64,000 bases of DNA from Syngnathus acus (Eukaryota; Chordata; Actinopteri; Syngnathiformes; Syngnathidae). The position numbers and the translations under genes are program-made. Of this stretch, positions 10,961 to 24,838 are shown in pieces. Position 1 is the stretch's first letter; each line of letters starts with the position of its first letter. The notes under the pieces were generated by a model. That model had not been told where the DNA came from. It was given only the letters and a program-made list of their open reading frames with translations, and did not search any database. Location of the stretch: NCBI RefSeq assembly GCF_901709675.1, contig NC_051088.1:22793693-22857692 (forward strand). Reading direction: 5' to 3'.

Positions 10961-13900
10961 GGAGATGGATGTCGTGAGGTTGCTCCTATGGCTCTTTTCG
11001 TTTGTGCTCACCCTTCTCCGTCTTGGCTTTTGTGCACAAGAATAGCAACCGTATGCTCATCCGGGCCACCTCACAGTTCTTCTCATGCCTTTTCTATTCC
11101 AACATTTGCATCTTGTCATGCTTGTTTTCATTCAATTCCTCGTGCCAAGTTGGCAAAGTTGCGCTTTGACGCCGAGCGACATGCCCCACCCCTTCCTTCC
11201 TTCCTTCAACCGAGAGGGGCAGCCTGCAGAAAAGAAAAAAGTTCTCCACCAACGCAAGTCACCTTACGTTATATGACCACATGGGCCAGATCGATCGCAG
11301 GCGGACCAAGAGCAACTTAACCATGATTGACACTGTTATGTATTTTTAATATACATCAGCAGATGTCCGTAGCACGGGATCCCTTTGCATTATGCGCTTT
11401 ATGGATCTACAGACAGCTGCATGGATTTTTGGAGCAAACTCAACAATTGCGTATGCAATGGAACAAGCACGTCACGTCTTTGCTTCAAGCCCGAGCTGTG
11501 ACTGAATATGTGCAAATATTCACCCCGGTGGCTCGGAAGGCTTGAACAATGGTGAAATCAAACTGGCTGGGATCCACATTGGGATGGAATTTGTGGAATC
11601 CTGGATTTGGACAATGTTCTGACTTGAGGAGAGCATCTACCACTTGATTTGGACACATGTAACATTGTCTAAATCCAGCTTCAACACCTGGTTTGTGTCT
11701 TTGACGCTGAGGAGAGAGATAGAGGATTAAAGGACCTCCACCCCCCCCCCCCCCCCCCCTTCCTCTGCTTTCTATTAACTTTCCCCCTTGTTGCTGCTTT
11801 GTTTCTCAAGAGAACTTCAATACCGGACGCCAGGGCTTTTTTTTTTTTTGCCACGATGTGCTTTGAGCCTCAGACCATATATAACTTTTGTTGAAGGTGA
11901 ACATTTGCCGCCAGATTTCAGGTCACACTTCGACTTGCTCACGATGTGTCGGCAGCAGATGCTAAGCTAACCTTGACCTCGGGTAGCAAAGTACTGCATG
12001 AGCGAGGGAGGTGCCATCAAGGGCAGCGGCTAAAAATTGCTTAATTTCTTTTGCAGCAGACGTACACGTCTCCCTCCATTCAACAGATGGCTCCGCCTCC
12101 GAGTCCCAACGGCGGCCATCATGGCGGGGAGCAGCTGAGCAAAACCAACCTGTACATCCGTGGCCTTCACCCCGGAACCGCAGACCAGGATCTGGTCAAA
12201 CTCTGCCAGCCGTAAGTCACCCGACAAAGCACAGCCGCTCGATGTCTGAATGCGTTTGAACGGGGGAGAAACAAAAAAACATTTCAAGTTCTGCCATGGA
12301 AATGTTCTTTCTCGCGGAGAGGACTAGCCCGAGCCAGCTCACTGGAGGAGGAAGGGACCTTGAGAAAGCGAGGGAGAGGCCTATCTACTCTTTTCCAGCC
12401 GTCTGGAAGATACGCAAGGCTGCCCCGCCCGACAGGAAACAACCAGCCCGGGGGAAAGGGAAAGACAAACACGGCGATGGTCCGGAGGGGGGCGGGGCCG
12501 CGTGCGGATGGAGAGAATGCGAGGCCTGCGAGTGAATTGGCCTCACTTTGTGGGTCAGGCGCTTTCTTCTGCAACGCTTCTCGTATTACGGCTGATAAAA
12601 TCACGCCGTGAAATTTGCCTTTGAGCGTCCAGCCTAAGAGAGAGGATTCGGTTTCCAATAACATTTACTGGAAGGCATCTCGTCATCATTAGCTAAGCTG
12701 CTAACGCGTCGTGACATTTGACTCAAGTTTGAGAGTTGGATGGACACGGGGCCCATCTCCGGCTCCTCCCCAACACTCTGCTGGACTCGGCGTCACGTGG
12801 AGCTCAATCCACTCAGCTGTCGTAAATCCCGTCGTGAAAGCCAAACACTCAATTCGACTCGAGATGCAGGATGTGATTGTTGCTTGGAAAGAGATGAAAG
12901 CATGAAATAGTCATGCCTTGCAGGAGGGAGGGAGGTCGGTCACATCAATAATACACAAGGCCACAATTAGGAACGGCCTGGATCGTCATGATACTTCATT
13001 GACATCACTCACGCTTTGTGTTTCTTGGTGTTTGTTTGTTTTCAGCTATGGGAAAATAGTCTCCACAAAAGCCATTCTGGACAAAATAACCACGATGTGC
13101 AAAGGTAAAAAAAATGGAAAAGACATTTCTTAATTTTATTGCTTGCTCAAGAAGCTCAGCAGATGCGTGCAAATGAGTGTCGCTTGTCCCGCTTCTGTCA
13201 ATGATTTGCTCTTGTGCTTTTGCAGGCTACGGCTTTGTCGACTTTGACAGCCCAGCCTCGGCTGAGAAGGCAGTGACGGCGCTCAAGAAGCTGGGCGTGC
13301 AGGCGCAGATGGCCAAGGTAAGCACTGATTTTTAAAAAAAAAGAATTCGGGCCCGTTATTTGAAGTGAAATTGAAAGAATATAACATACGGTTGCGGCTG
13401 TCATGTGACGGCGCGGCACATATTTAGTTATTTTGAAGCACTTCATTTTTAATCCTAATTAATTGAGTTTACTATGTATGCCGTTAGGACAAAGGAAAGA
13501 GCAATTCCAAACTCAATGAGCACATAACTTAAAGTTTTTTTTTTTTAATCAAACCATGAAGAACGGCACAGCTTTGAAACAAAAGAAATAAAGGTCCACC
13601 AACCTTCTCATGAGAAGATCCTGTCTCCTGCTGCAGCAGTGAGTGCGTCACCTAATTGTGTCCCTAAACAAGCACGCAACAAAAAACAAGTTCCCCCTCT
13701 TCATGAAAGCAAAAAATTGTAACTTGTGAACCATTTCAACAGGAAAGCATGTCTTTATTGATTGTGCTTTTCAACAAAATGAAAACGATGAAATAAACGC
13801 AGGAACGAAATGAAAGTTGCCTCTGGCAGCGGCTCCATCATGAACTGTCCTAAAAAACGTTCTGAATGTTTCTGGTTTAACACCATCAATAGATTCAATT

Positions 13901-16237
13901 ATAAAGCTTTTTTTTTTTTTGCTTTCCCCACTCCTCCCAAATAACAAGGGGATGGATGACCTTGCAAAGCGCAATGTTGGTCTTTTTCCTAAGCCGCACT
14001 GGGTACCTTCCTGTTTTTCCCGCCGCACAACAAAAAGCCAATTAATGGTGTGTGTGTGTGGGGGGGGGGGGGGGGGGGGCGTGCTGGCGGGCCGATCTGC
14101 CGCTAAACTGCATCACTGACATTTATACGGCTTCTTCCCTCCCGTGCACTCAGCCAAGAACTTGATTTGGCGGTACAAGCTTTGCGTCGGATTATTCATG
14201 GCGAGCCGCAGCATTCGCCGCCATGCTGTTGAGGGGAGGGAGGGAGGGAGGGGGCTCACCTTCACCTCAGGTCACAGCGTGCACTGGCATGGAAATGAAT
14301 TCACACTGCGTTTACAATTTTGCAGATTATGAATATGCAATGGCTACGCGGCTTATTTGGAACAAGGTTGCACATTGATTTCATTGATCCATTGATCCAA
14401 TTGGCTGCTGCATCACTCTTTGAAGAAAATGAAGCTGGTCATCATCGCACGTGCAAATACGTCTTTATTCTTTCAGCAATACGGCCATACTTGACTTTTT
14501 ATTTCGACCGCATTTGAAAAGACGTACTTGGTGAAATGAGGCTTTTTCAACCTCTTTGTCAATTCGAAAAAGTTGCAGCTGTGATTTTCAACTGAAGGAC
14601 GAGCTGATGATGCTTTCATATCGCACCACTGCTTCAATGTTGATTTTGAACGCACCGCCCCGGCAGGCCCCGCCTCTTAAAGGCCTATTTGACTTAATAC
14701 GCTAAAATAGGTCGCAATTGGGGAAAAAAAAAGATAGCAAGACCACGCTTGACGTTGCGTTTCATTCGGCCTCTATGCTTCCAGCAACAGGAGCAGGACC
14801 CCACCAATTTGTACATCTCCAACCTGCCGCTCTCCATTGACGAGCTGGAGCTGGAGAACATGCTGAAGCCCTTCAGCCAGGCCATTTCCACGCGCATCCT
14901 GCGCGACGCACGCGGAATCAGCCGAGGAGTGGGCTTTGCCAGGTGCCCGCTTCCTCGCTCGCCCAGATGAGACTGTCACCTGGTTTGCAGCGTCATTCCT
15001 ATCATCTGCCATTCATTGTTTTCTTTATTTTCCAGGATGGAGTCAACAGAGAAATGCGAGGCCATCATCCAGCATTTCAATGGAAAATATCTCAAGACTC
15101 CACCCGGAGTTTTAGGTGACTCATTTGCGTTGTTTTTTTTTTTTTCACGCTCCAATATGAGTCCAACGTGAACAAAGTTTTCTCCCAATCAAATATTCCT
15201 CAATGTCCTGGTCCAGTTCCACCGAAGCCTTTATTGTGTAAATTTGCTGATGGAGGCCAGAAGAAGCGCCAGAGTCAAGGAAAGTACCTGCAAAATGGAC
15301 GAAGCTGGACCAGAGATGGAGACACTGTGAGTTCAAAGCACTTTAGTGGCCTTCAAAATGTTTCTACCAAGCGGCAGCCAAAACATAATTCCCCCTCCAG
15401 GGCAGACTGACCCTCACCTACGACCCCGGCGCAGCCTTAGCCAACGGGTCAGTATGCAGCGGCGTGGGCACGCTGCCCAAAGGTGGTCTGAAAGTCTGTC
15501 TCTGCAGGTTCTACAGCATGGCTTCCAACCGGATGGTCGGGCCCGCCTCGCTTCCTCCGTACATGCATTCGCCCGTGTCCGCCTACCAGGTAGACACACA
15601 GACAGATGCTCATGGAAGGGCCTTCTCACTCAAAATAACGTTGTGCTTGCTTGCTGTCAGGTGCACAACCCGTCGTGGCTCCACCAGCCGTCGTACATCG
15701 TGGCGCCCTCGGTGAGTAGCCGCCGCCGCCGCCGTCCGTCCTTTCTCGCGCCCGTCAAAACACCACTCTCCCAAAGGGGGCCGTCCTGACGCCGGGGATG
15801 GAGCACGCCGTGTCTATCCAGCCCACGTCCATGATGGGACCCCTGGCCCAGCAGCTCGGCCACCTCTCCTTGGGCGGAAGCAGCACAGTCAGTCATCTGC
15901 ACACTTCAAAATGTTTTGGTGAAAATCAGGAGAACTGCAACGATGAGCACACCAACTGGGTTTTATCATGCAATCCATCCATCTTCTGAAAAAATGTCTG
16001 AAGACTATTGCACCTCTTTTCCAGTACGCATCTCTGCAGGGGCCGTACGTCACCCAGTACCCGCAAGTGCCTCCCACCAACATCTCAGTTGAGGTGAGTC
16101 CAACACAGAGTGCACGCTCGCGTTCCCCGCTTGCCTGACTTTGGCGTCTTCCGTGTTAGGAAAGCGCCGTCCAGCAGTCCGTCGCCATCGAGACGTCCAC
16201 TGAACCCACGAGCTTCTCCTACCAGCGTAACAAGTGA
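10716..16237 (+). CDS. rbms2: RNA-binding motif single-stranded-interacting protein 2 (RBMS2), 383 aa
   Basis: Thirteen exons join in phase: 10716-10775, 12057-12211, 13046-13104, 13226-13317, 14785-14942, 15036-15115, 15217-15326, 15401-15447, 15508-15589, 15661-15711, 15777-15887, 16025-16093, 16160-16237. Two RRM domains are present. RRM1 (about 50-122) has RNP2 LYIRGL and RNP1 KGYGFVDF. RRM2 (about 129-205) has RNP2 LYISNL and RNP1 RGVGFARM. The tail keeps family blocks such as [14 protein letters not shown] and [17 protein letters not shown] proteins bind AU-rich or single-stranded nucleic acid and act in mRNA control (family knowledge). The MLLS start and the 12q13-type neighbours favour RBMS2 over RBMS1 or RBMS3. 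Human RBMS2 is slightly longer (about 407 aa). The CpG-rich promoter overlaps exon 1. Confidence 0.95.
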
Positions 16238-17805
16238 AGACAAGTGTGAGTTGGACTGACTCACCACCGGCGTGCGTGACTTCACCTGACCTCCATTGAT
16301 TTTTTACTCCAACTGGGCCTCTCCAAAAGTCCGATCTCTCGTCTGACAAGCCTGGACCGTGACGCAGAAAGAACGCTCTTCTTTTTTTTGGAGCTCCTCT
16401 GGTCTGGCAAAGACGGCGATGGACTGAAGTGGGGAACATTATTTTGACTGACATGTTTTGCTTTGTGGAGCTATGATTTTTCTTGCTTCTTTTTATGGTA
16501 CATCTTTTTGTTTTGCTATGATTCTTGATCTCACTCACAATGGTGACAGGCAACCAACTCCTCCAACTTGTCACAGCGGCAGTTTCGTCGGTTGTGAAAG
16601 TTTGACAGAAGAGTCTTTTTTTTTTTTTTCTTGACAACGCTTTTGACAATCACACAATTCCTCTTGAGTGAAGAGCAACATGGATTGAAATCATTCCGGT
16701 GAATGTGGTTGGCGTGCACGCACGCGGGCGCCGCACTTCTTTGAATATTCCAACAAGTCACCAGTGCATTTTCTACTTTTCCAAAGAAACAAAAAAAAGG
16801 GCTGACACCCCGTGCGCGATCTTCAACACGTCAAACTACTTCAAAATATGGACAGCAAGTAAAATGCAGAGCAGTTGGCATACTTGCAGGCTGGTGTTTC
16901 TCTCCGCAAGTACTTTTTGTTTGACGTGTGCTGTTTTTGTATTATTTAAATGTTTTGTTTCAGATTGTTCCTCGTTTGATTTTTGATATCGTGTTGTGTG
17001 CATCCATCCTTTTGTCGTATTTCCACGCCATATTTTATTGGACGTTCTGTGCTCATTCAATTTTTTTTTGTACAAACTTTTTGAGCGCGAGTCCTGATCT
17101 GGAAGCTCCGTTTTGGTTTTGAGGCTACATTTGCACCCCATTTCCAGCAGCCCCGTTTGTAAGGTGCTATTGCGTCACGCCAGGTTTGATGACATCATCA
17201 TTCCAGGGCTGCTGGGAACGAGCGCAATGGTAGCGTTGAACTTTAGCTGCGACAAACATAGCTCATCTGCGACAGATTGTTTTTTTACGGGGCAACGAGT
17301 TGCTTAAATAGGCTGCTCACAGCTGGTACTGTGTCAATACGTCCTCCGTCCAAACATTGCTCATCAAGTCCGAGGTCTGATCTATGCAATTATGTTCTTA
17401 TCCTGACAATGGCAATAATATATTTCTGAGATACGTGACCTCGAAATGTTGAGGGGGCGGCTCACTGGGACTCATGAATGATTGCTGCTAATTTGGGATG
17501 ACTCCGCTTTTTTTGGAAATGTACACCATACCAAATTTTGGGCCAGTCATGATGTCGCTCTTTACGTCCGTCACTTGGGAGAACAGCCACAGCTTTGGAT
17601 TTGAAAATAAATAAGTGTTGACCTCCATCAAGGAGGCAGATGTTTTCAACCACGCGTGTCCATGATTTTGCAAAGTTTCGGAGACGCGGCTGATGGCAGA
17701 ATAGTTTTTGTTTTCAACAAATGCACCATGACATGAAGCGAGTCGATGCAAGTGTCAGCTCTTAGGGCCACATTTTGAAAAGAAAAATAAAGTTTTCTCG
17801 TGTTG
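16238..17805 (+). other. rbms2: Probable rbms2 3' UTR with polyadenylation signal
   Basis: Non-coding DNA follows the stop codon. The first well-placed AATAAA on the plus strand is at 17786-17791, about 1.55 kb after the stop. The extent of the UTR is inferred from that signal only. Confidence 0.45.
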
Positions 17806-18137
17806 TATAACTGGTTTGTAGAAAAAATCGGTTTTGACAAAAAAACAATTAAGAATTTATTAAGAGACCAACTACATAAAAATAGGAAGTACCAAAACAA
17901 GTTCTAAGATGAATTGAAAATATATACAAGGCTTAAAATATTATGAATATACATAGCCCAAATTTGTTAACTCAGAAGACATAGATAAAATAGACTTTGA
18001 AGTCTTTTAGCAAGACTCGTGTTTCCAGCGCTCCGTTTTCTGCCGATTGACGGTAGAAATTGAACCTACTTGCTTTCACATGCTGCTCAACAGCAAAGTA
18101 AAAGAGCAAGTCGCGCACTCTGAGGCAATTCAAAAAG

Positions 18138-18320
18138 CTTTTTAATCAACATAAAAAAATAGATTTTTTTTTATGTCAACGTGTATATTTCACAAAACAA
18201 ATATACAACCATTGTGGGCCCAAAAAACAACCACCTTTTTAATCAAAATATTGATCTTTTTTATGTCAATGTGTATATTACACGAAGCAAATATACAACC
18301 ATTGTGGGCCCAAAAAACAA
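18138..18320. repeat. Two-copy direct repeat, about 90 bp
   Basis: Units 18138-18230 and 18235-18320 share CTTTTTAATCAA at the start, a TTTATGTCAA segment, and an identical end CCATTGTGGGCCCAAAAAAC. The offset is about 90-97 bp. It lies between rbms2 and senp1, possibly in the senp1 3' UTR. Confidence 0.8.
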
Positions 18321-18923
18321 AGGCTAGTCCACAACGTTTGCTTTTGCTGGCATCCCCCATTTTGTTGTGTAACATGACGCCGCACTTCTCAGAAAAATCT
18401 ACTTCTGACAGAAGGTGCCGCGTTGGAGGCGGGATTCCACTTACGCACCTTGGCTCTGGTTAAGACTCAAGTAGCTTTTATCCACATCACAAACCAAGTC
18501 TCAAATAATTTTAATACCAACGAGACGTGAGATATGTCGTTGAGTGAAGAGCCCTGCCTGCAGCGACACTTTATAACTTTGTGAGTTATTGTTTTCCTTT
18601 TATAAAATAAAAACTTGATGACACTCAAAGGTGAGTTCCGGGATGATGGCTTTCAAAATTTGACGATCGGTTGAAGATGAAACTTGATCCTCCTCATCAA
18701 TTTGTTTTCCACAGTGATAGTCTTGAAGAAACATTGTAATGTTTGAAGTCAAACCTCAGGTAGAGAGCTGGGAGGCAGTGCTTGGTGCTCCAGCAACTTC
18801 CTGTAGGCCAAGTTGAGAGAAGCCTCAGAAGATAAGAGAGAGCGGCGGCAGAAGGGGGCATCAGTCCCTGATCTGGTTGATGAGCTGGTGTTGCTGGTGT
18901 TCTTCCAAATGTGTCCCGCACTT

Positions 18924-21900
18924 TCACAACAGCTTGCGATTGACTATCTCCCAAACCATCCTCCTCCTGAAATATGGCATTTGCTTCTGCAAAGATGACA
19001 GATCAAATTGTGGCTCACTGTGGAGAGGACGGCGTGCAGCGAGCCTCAGCGCGTGCATACCTGCGTGAACGTGATGGGCCTGTCTTTGGTAATGTAATCC
19101 GCGTATTTGCATGTGAACATGCCACAGTCGCTGCCGTTCATCTGCTGTGGGATTTCCTGCAAAGGGAGAACACGAATGCTAATGCTGCGAGGCACGCTTG
19201 GTTATGGACAAAAATTGAGGAGTTCGTAAGGGATACCATGGATGAAAACAAAGCCATTTGGGGATTTTTCAGAACCATTTGGACATTATCATTTGGACAC
19301 ACAGGCCAATACACAAAGTATCATTTCTGGACAAGTTGTTTTTGTGACACTGCACTCTCAAGTGGATTTGCTCCTCCCTGTGGAGGATTTTTGCAGTCAA
19401 TGAAACAAGTGGGCTATTGTGGTGAGAGTGGATTAGAAGCAGCTGCGCTCTGCTTTCCTCTCAGTGACATGTTGGCCGCTGACAAAGCACCAGAGGTGCC
19501 TTACTGCCACCTGGTGCATTGGAGTAGAGAGACAAACTGGCCAACAGTGACACCTGGGGGACAAACTGACGGTTCTCCTCCGAGTGAAGAAAATTTCCCA
19601 TTGAGGGTCAGTCAAAAATAATCACATTTATATTAAAATAAGAGAAATAATTTTTAAAAAAAAAAGCAACAACCAATGAGTCACTTACATTCCGCTTTTT
19701 GCTGCGTAAACTCCAACCTGAGGTGTCCAGTTCTTTGCCTTTTTTGTCCTTGCTTTCTTGTTGCAGGTAATCACTAGAAAGGACACACTGCATGAGGCTT
19801 GACTGTCAACAGCTTGTGCAAAAAAAAAAGCACAAGTGTCCCCTCTCAAGTGCACTCGTTAAACTTACAACAAAAGCTTGCACGCTTCGTCGTTGTTTCC
19901 TCCCATCGAGTCAAAGTACGTGATTGCCTTTTTGCGGAAATCCACCACCTGCGAAAAGAAGTCAGATGAGAAAAGCGTCCGAGCCAGCCCTTTCACCCGT
20001 TCGCCGACACTTACAGAGAGGCACCAATGCATACTCAGGTGGACTGGGACCAGGAGGATGTCTTTGGAGAAGATGTCCATCTTCTTGGTCCAGCGGCGGA
20101 CGGCTGAGTAGCCGCTGCTGCGCAGTTTGGGGTAGAAGAACGTGCTGAAGGTGTTGACGGAAGGCAGCTTGGGGCTCTTGCTCCTCTCCACCAGCAGGTT
20201 CATGTAAAAATTGATCACCTTCAAAAGGGGAAAGGCAAGAACGGTAGAAGTGACTCAACCAAGCCCACATGGAACATTTCATATGCATTGCTTGTCCTCT
20301 GATTTTTGTGGGAAAAAAAATGTGATTGGAAAACCTCTATTGGCGAGAGACAACAGAGCCTTGGCACGCTGTTCAGTCGGAGCTCACCTCGTCGTTTAGC
20401 CAGCTGAGGCCGCAGAGAGTCTGCAGATCTTTGCGCGTCAGACTGAGACCAAAACCTTCACTGAACACTTCGTCGGAACTCCCGCGTCGCAACACCCTGT
20501 CGACTTGTGCTTCCATTTCCTGACCGAATGGAGCGACAAGCACCGACCGGTAAGGCAGGTAGCAAGTGCGCAACGGTGACGTTTTTTTTTTTTTTTTTAG
20601 TACAATGTGCAGGCACCTCTGTGAGTTCCGGGAATTCCGGCTTGTCTTCCAAAGCCTCGGACTTTTGTATAACGAAAGTCAAAGGAATTTCCTTCTCCAA
20701 AGGAACTCGAACGTGAAGCTCCACATGGGTGGCGCGCTGGCCTCCTTCCGACAGGCGCTAAAAGGCGACGGGCGGTAACACAGTCAGGTGAAATGCAAAA
20801 TGGCTAAGCACCCAGACAAGTGTGACGTAGTCTCGTCACCTGTCGCTGCAGGCGGGCGGTCAAGGCCTCCTGCTCTTCGATCCGTCTTCGCCTTTCTCTG
20901 GCCCGAGAGTCATAGATGCTGCTTCTGAAGTCGCAGGACACAATGCAGGAGTTGTGTCAAATGAACAGAATGACCACAAAGAAGACGTCAAATTCTTCAC
21001 TTACAATTCTTTAATCCACAACTCAGCCTGGAAACACGGCATGCTGGGAAGACAAAGGAGAGCATGTTGTCATTTGCAAAAAAAAAAAAATTGCATCACG
21101 TAACTGGATTTGAAGCCTCGAGTTAAACGACCTATTTTGTTTATTCACACAAGAAACAAAATGAGCGACTTGAACAAGGGCGTGAAGACATCACGCTTGC
21201 ACAGTTCTTTAGGTTGAAAGAATTTCTAACCTCTTTTTGCTCTTTTTCTCATTTACAATAATAACAGAGTCGTCGTCGTGTGCTGTAAAACAGAAGAGAG
21301 AGCGACAAACAAAGAGTAAGTTAACGTGAAATCAATTTAGGACTTGGCCGGAAAAGGTGCGAGCCGACCCGATGAGTGAGTGTCCCGAGAGCAGGAGTCC
21401 AGCACGGCGGACGGCGAGGGATGACCGGAGCTGAGGTCGGCGTCGGCGGACCAGGCCCGGGAGTTCCCCGTCTTGTAAGAGGCGCTCGCCGGGCTGGGAA
21501 GGTTGCTGGAGCTCCGGCTCGACACCCCTCCGTTGCCAAGGGGGCTGCTCGGCTCCTCGGAAGAATCCCCCGTCGCCGAAGCGGCGAAGGAAGATAAGTG
21601 TAGCAGTCGGCGGCTGGGGCTCAGGAAGCTGGTGCTGACGGGAAGAGGAGGACATTTTTACTGGCAACTGTGACCGACCGAGCGCACCGCCGTTCCAGAT
21701 GAAATGCAACGTTTGGAAAATAGGAAGCGAGCGTACGTACAAATCCCTCTGCGACCTCACCACGGTAGGCGAGTGGCCGTTGAAAAGACAAGAGTGGCCG
21801 GCCGAGACCATGGTCAGAAGCTGCCTGTATGCCTCCTTCTCCTCTAAAAGAATAGACTGCAGAAAACGCGATCAGCCAACGGCTGGACAAGTACCGCCGC

Positions 21901-23145
21901 CGAGTGATGAGCGAAGGGGGATCGCACCTCCTGCGCGGTGCACCGGGCTTTGGCGCCACGTACGTGGCCCGCCGTGGCAGCGAGCGACGGCCTCTGCGCC
22001 ACTTTGATGGGAAAGGTCTTGTCGTACATGCTGCCGCAGGAGCCGCTTGTCGCGGGGGCGCCGCTCAACACACTAAAAGCAAAGAATGCGTTCATCACGC
22101 CAACGACAAACATGGTGCGAGGCAATGTTTGGAGTACCTCAGAATGGCGTACTTTCTGTTGATGGGCCTGCCGAGCCGCGCGGAGGGGGCCGGGTCGGGC
22201 TTGACGGTGGTGGGCGAGCTGCATGGATGCCCGTTTATTTTGGGGCCTTCCTGATGCGGAGTACTAATATGCACGTGTCGCCTGCAAACTTTACATTCCC
22301 AAAGAGACGAGCAGTGACCCAGCCATCGCAAGGATGGTGGACCGCGTTCATGAGCAGAAATATTCTTTCCCACCGAAGCTTGACAAGCGCAACCAAATAC
22401 AACAACTTACCCGATCTGGGCGTTTTCCATTCCAAAGTTGTAACGGGAGCAGCAAACGTCGGATTTACATCTGCATCCTGAACAGAATACAACAAGGCAC
22501 ACGTTTGCATCAACTTATATCAACCACTGGAATCCCTAAAACAATCCATTAAACATCCAGCCCATATTGCATTCACAAACCCTAGATACTTGACTTACGG
22601 GAAGCGGCGTCCAACTTGCCGCTGATGATGTGGGTGGCTGAAGTTCAAGACGATGACGACCAGAGAATGCAGGCAGTATGTTTCTCAAGGTCGGACTCAC
22701 ACTGGTCTTCATCCATGTCGCCACGCTTGAGCTCCGATTCTTTAGTCCTTCAGCTGCAATCTTGACAGTGTCAATAAGATCTCCTGAAGGAAAACATGAG
22801 GTGTTAGAGTTGGGGCAGAGGGTCAATTCTGATGATGGGTAACGTTAATGCAGTTATCGAATTACCCATTCGAGATTTCTTTAGTGTCCGTTCATTTTGG
22901 TCGCCCACATGTCCGTCTGCCAAGCTTAAAAGAGAGTGGTGCATGTAATTAGAAGATAAAATGACCAACGTTTAGTTTTGTGATCAAATACTGCTTCGGC
23001 ATCCTGCTTACCATTCAAATCTTCTTTTCCGTCTCATCCTACTGTCATCATCTCCGTCTGGCCGGTCTGTATGAGACGGCTCCACAGCTGGAACACCGTT
23101 GCGAACGCTTGACTCATTGACCCATTCGTATAATTTATTCAACAT
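18924..23145 (-). CDS. senp1: Sentrin/SUMO-specific protease 1 (SENP1)
   Basis: Cysteine protease that matures SUMO and removes it from proteins in the nucleus (family knowledge). The 3' exons join cleanly: 21741-21841, 21369-21634 (weak donor), 21231-21282, 21005-21043, 20840-20924, 20617-20757, 20388-20519, 20015-20218, 19869-19948, 19689-19773, 19061-19156, 18924-18986. The ULP1 domain shows catalytic His in VHLSMHW, Asp in YFDSMGG, the oxyanion Gln in EIPQQMNG and Cys in GSDCGMF, and it ends WEIVNRKLL. The [10 protein letters not shown] and ILLVP variants match SENP1 rather than SENP2. The upstream exons 21928-22072 and 22138-22218 also fit (MYDKTFPIK resembles the human YEKSFPIK). The likely start is [10 protein letters not shown] at 23145 (exons 23012-23145, 22866-22924, 22599 or 22701-22783), but one phase conflict near 22411 is unresolved. 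The neighbour mfsd5 lies upstream on the same strand. Confidence 0.9.
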
Positions 23146-24155
23146 GTTTTCGAGTTTGCCCTAATTACGTCGCCAGTTTACATTAAATCGCTTCAAAAAG
23201 GTGCCGTCTAGCGGTCTTTGGAGCCAACACTCGCTGACCAAGCGCGAGTCATTCGAGCGAGACGCGTTAAACGGAGCTGATTCAAAAAGTTTGCACTGAC
23301 CGATAGTTTAGCTAACGGGGACTTCGCTAGCTTGTTTGCTAGCAATGCTAACGAGCTCGCTAGCCAACGTTGTTAGCAACGCAGCTAATTTACAGGACTA
23401 TGTCTAAATTACTACAGGGAAGCGAGAGGTGGCAAACAATGCATTCGGAATGCCCCGTATGGTGTTGTGTACCACACTAAACCGTTTAATATCCTTAACG
23501 AAACGGTATTTGGCGGAAAAAAGTCGTCGAAGAGTACTATCTCCCGCTTCTTCCTCATTCAAAACCACAACATGGCTGAACGGTCCGCTCCAGTATTGAG
23601 AGATTTGATTGGATGGCTGCGAGACGTGCCAACTCCTATGTCGGTATGTGATTGGTTATTTCTGTGCCAGATGAGCGTTTGATACTGACGTCATAGTTGC
23701 CGGCGTTTACCGTGACGTTTTTCTGTCAGCGACGTGGGAAATATATATTTTTTTCTCATAACGTAAATTAAACAAAATGTTGTCACAGTAGTCGTGTTTC
23801 GCAATATTTACAGACACGTTTGCATGAAAAATACTGTAAAACAAAATAAGGCAAACAACCAGTCAAAAAAAAAAAAGCACATGAGTCGCATACACAAACA
23901 GCACTATATTTAGCTGTGAAACTAAATTTAAATCGGACACCAAGCAAGTCGCCAACCTTTTTGTAAATTTTGTGTCATTGAACTCAAAAACTACACAAAA
24001 ATTGCATTTGACTTTCAAAAATAAACTTCAAGCTTTACACTCATATTAAGATATATAGTTCTGTCATGAAAAGTTAAAATATATAGTATTGGCTCTGCTC
24101 AAGCTAAGGCCTTTGTTCAACGGTATTCTTGCAAGAACCACACAAGTGCCAGATT
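23146..24155. other. Upstream region of senp1; otherwise nothing recognised
   Basis: The part next to the senp1 start (23146-23450) is richer in CpG and likely holds its promoter. The rest is AT-rich with poly-A stretches. No gene was found. Confidence 0.45.
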
Positions 24156-24260
24156 TACCAAACACATCCATCCATCCATTTATTTTTGATAGTGTTTATC
24201 CAGGTACACCCTGGACTGGTCGCCAGTGAAGTGCAGGTCACATATAGACAGACAAGAAGC
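24156..24260 (-). mobile_element. Decayed SINE fragment
   Basis: It starts with CATCCATCCATTT and carries ACACCCTGGACTGGTCGCCA followed by a match to the CACATATAGACAGACAA-type segment. These correspond to the 3' half of the complete element at 35684-36046, in the same orientation. Confidence 0.6.
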
Positions 24261-24838
24261 ATTTTCAGATAGAATCTCAGTTGATCCAGGCCACTTGAAC
24301 TGGAGTGCCGGCTGGACGAGGAGACGATGGTGGATCTTTAGAAATTGTGATGCAATCCGAACACGACGCTGGGACAGGGAACCAATCCCTGCCCTGTATG
24401 AGACAAATAGGAAGTCATGTGTGCAATGAAAACTTCTGTCAAATTAATTTTATGTGACGTCACAACTATTATGAACAAACGGCATCATTTTTACTCCGGT
24501 AATACCGAATGAGTACTATGAAAATATAAAATATGGATGAAATAATGTGACTGCTTCTCCTTAGTAAGGGAATCTTTTTACATAAAAAAAAAAAATCTGC
24601 TTTACAAAGTAAAGTAAATTGATTAAATATTATTCAGACCCTTCTTTCGCCATTCACAGTCAGAAAGAGCGATGATGCATTTACATGGTCACTCAGGTAT
24701 GGTATAAAAAAAAAAATGCATAGGTACCTAGAGTTGAGGTCAAATTTATTTTCTGACCCTTTCTTGCTTTCTAACCTTAGCTGCAAAGAAATGACATGAC
24801 AGCGTCTGTAAGAAAACTTGCGTTGCACTGTCGACGCC

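Noticed and set aside
18974-19621. 215-aa plus-strand ORF
   Set aside because: It runs antisense across the two last senp1 catalytic exons and introns, has no domain, and its length is explained by the coding strand opposite.
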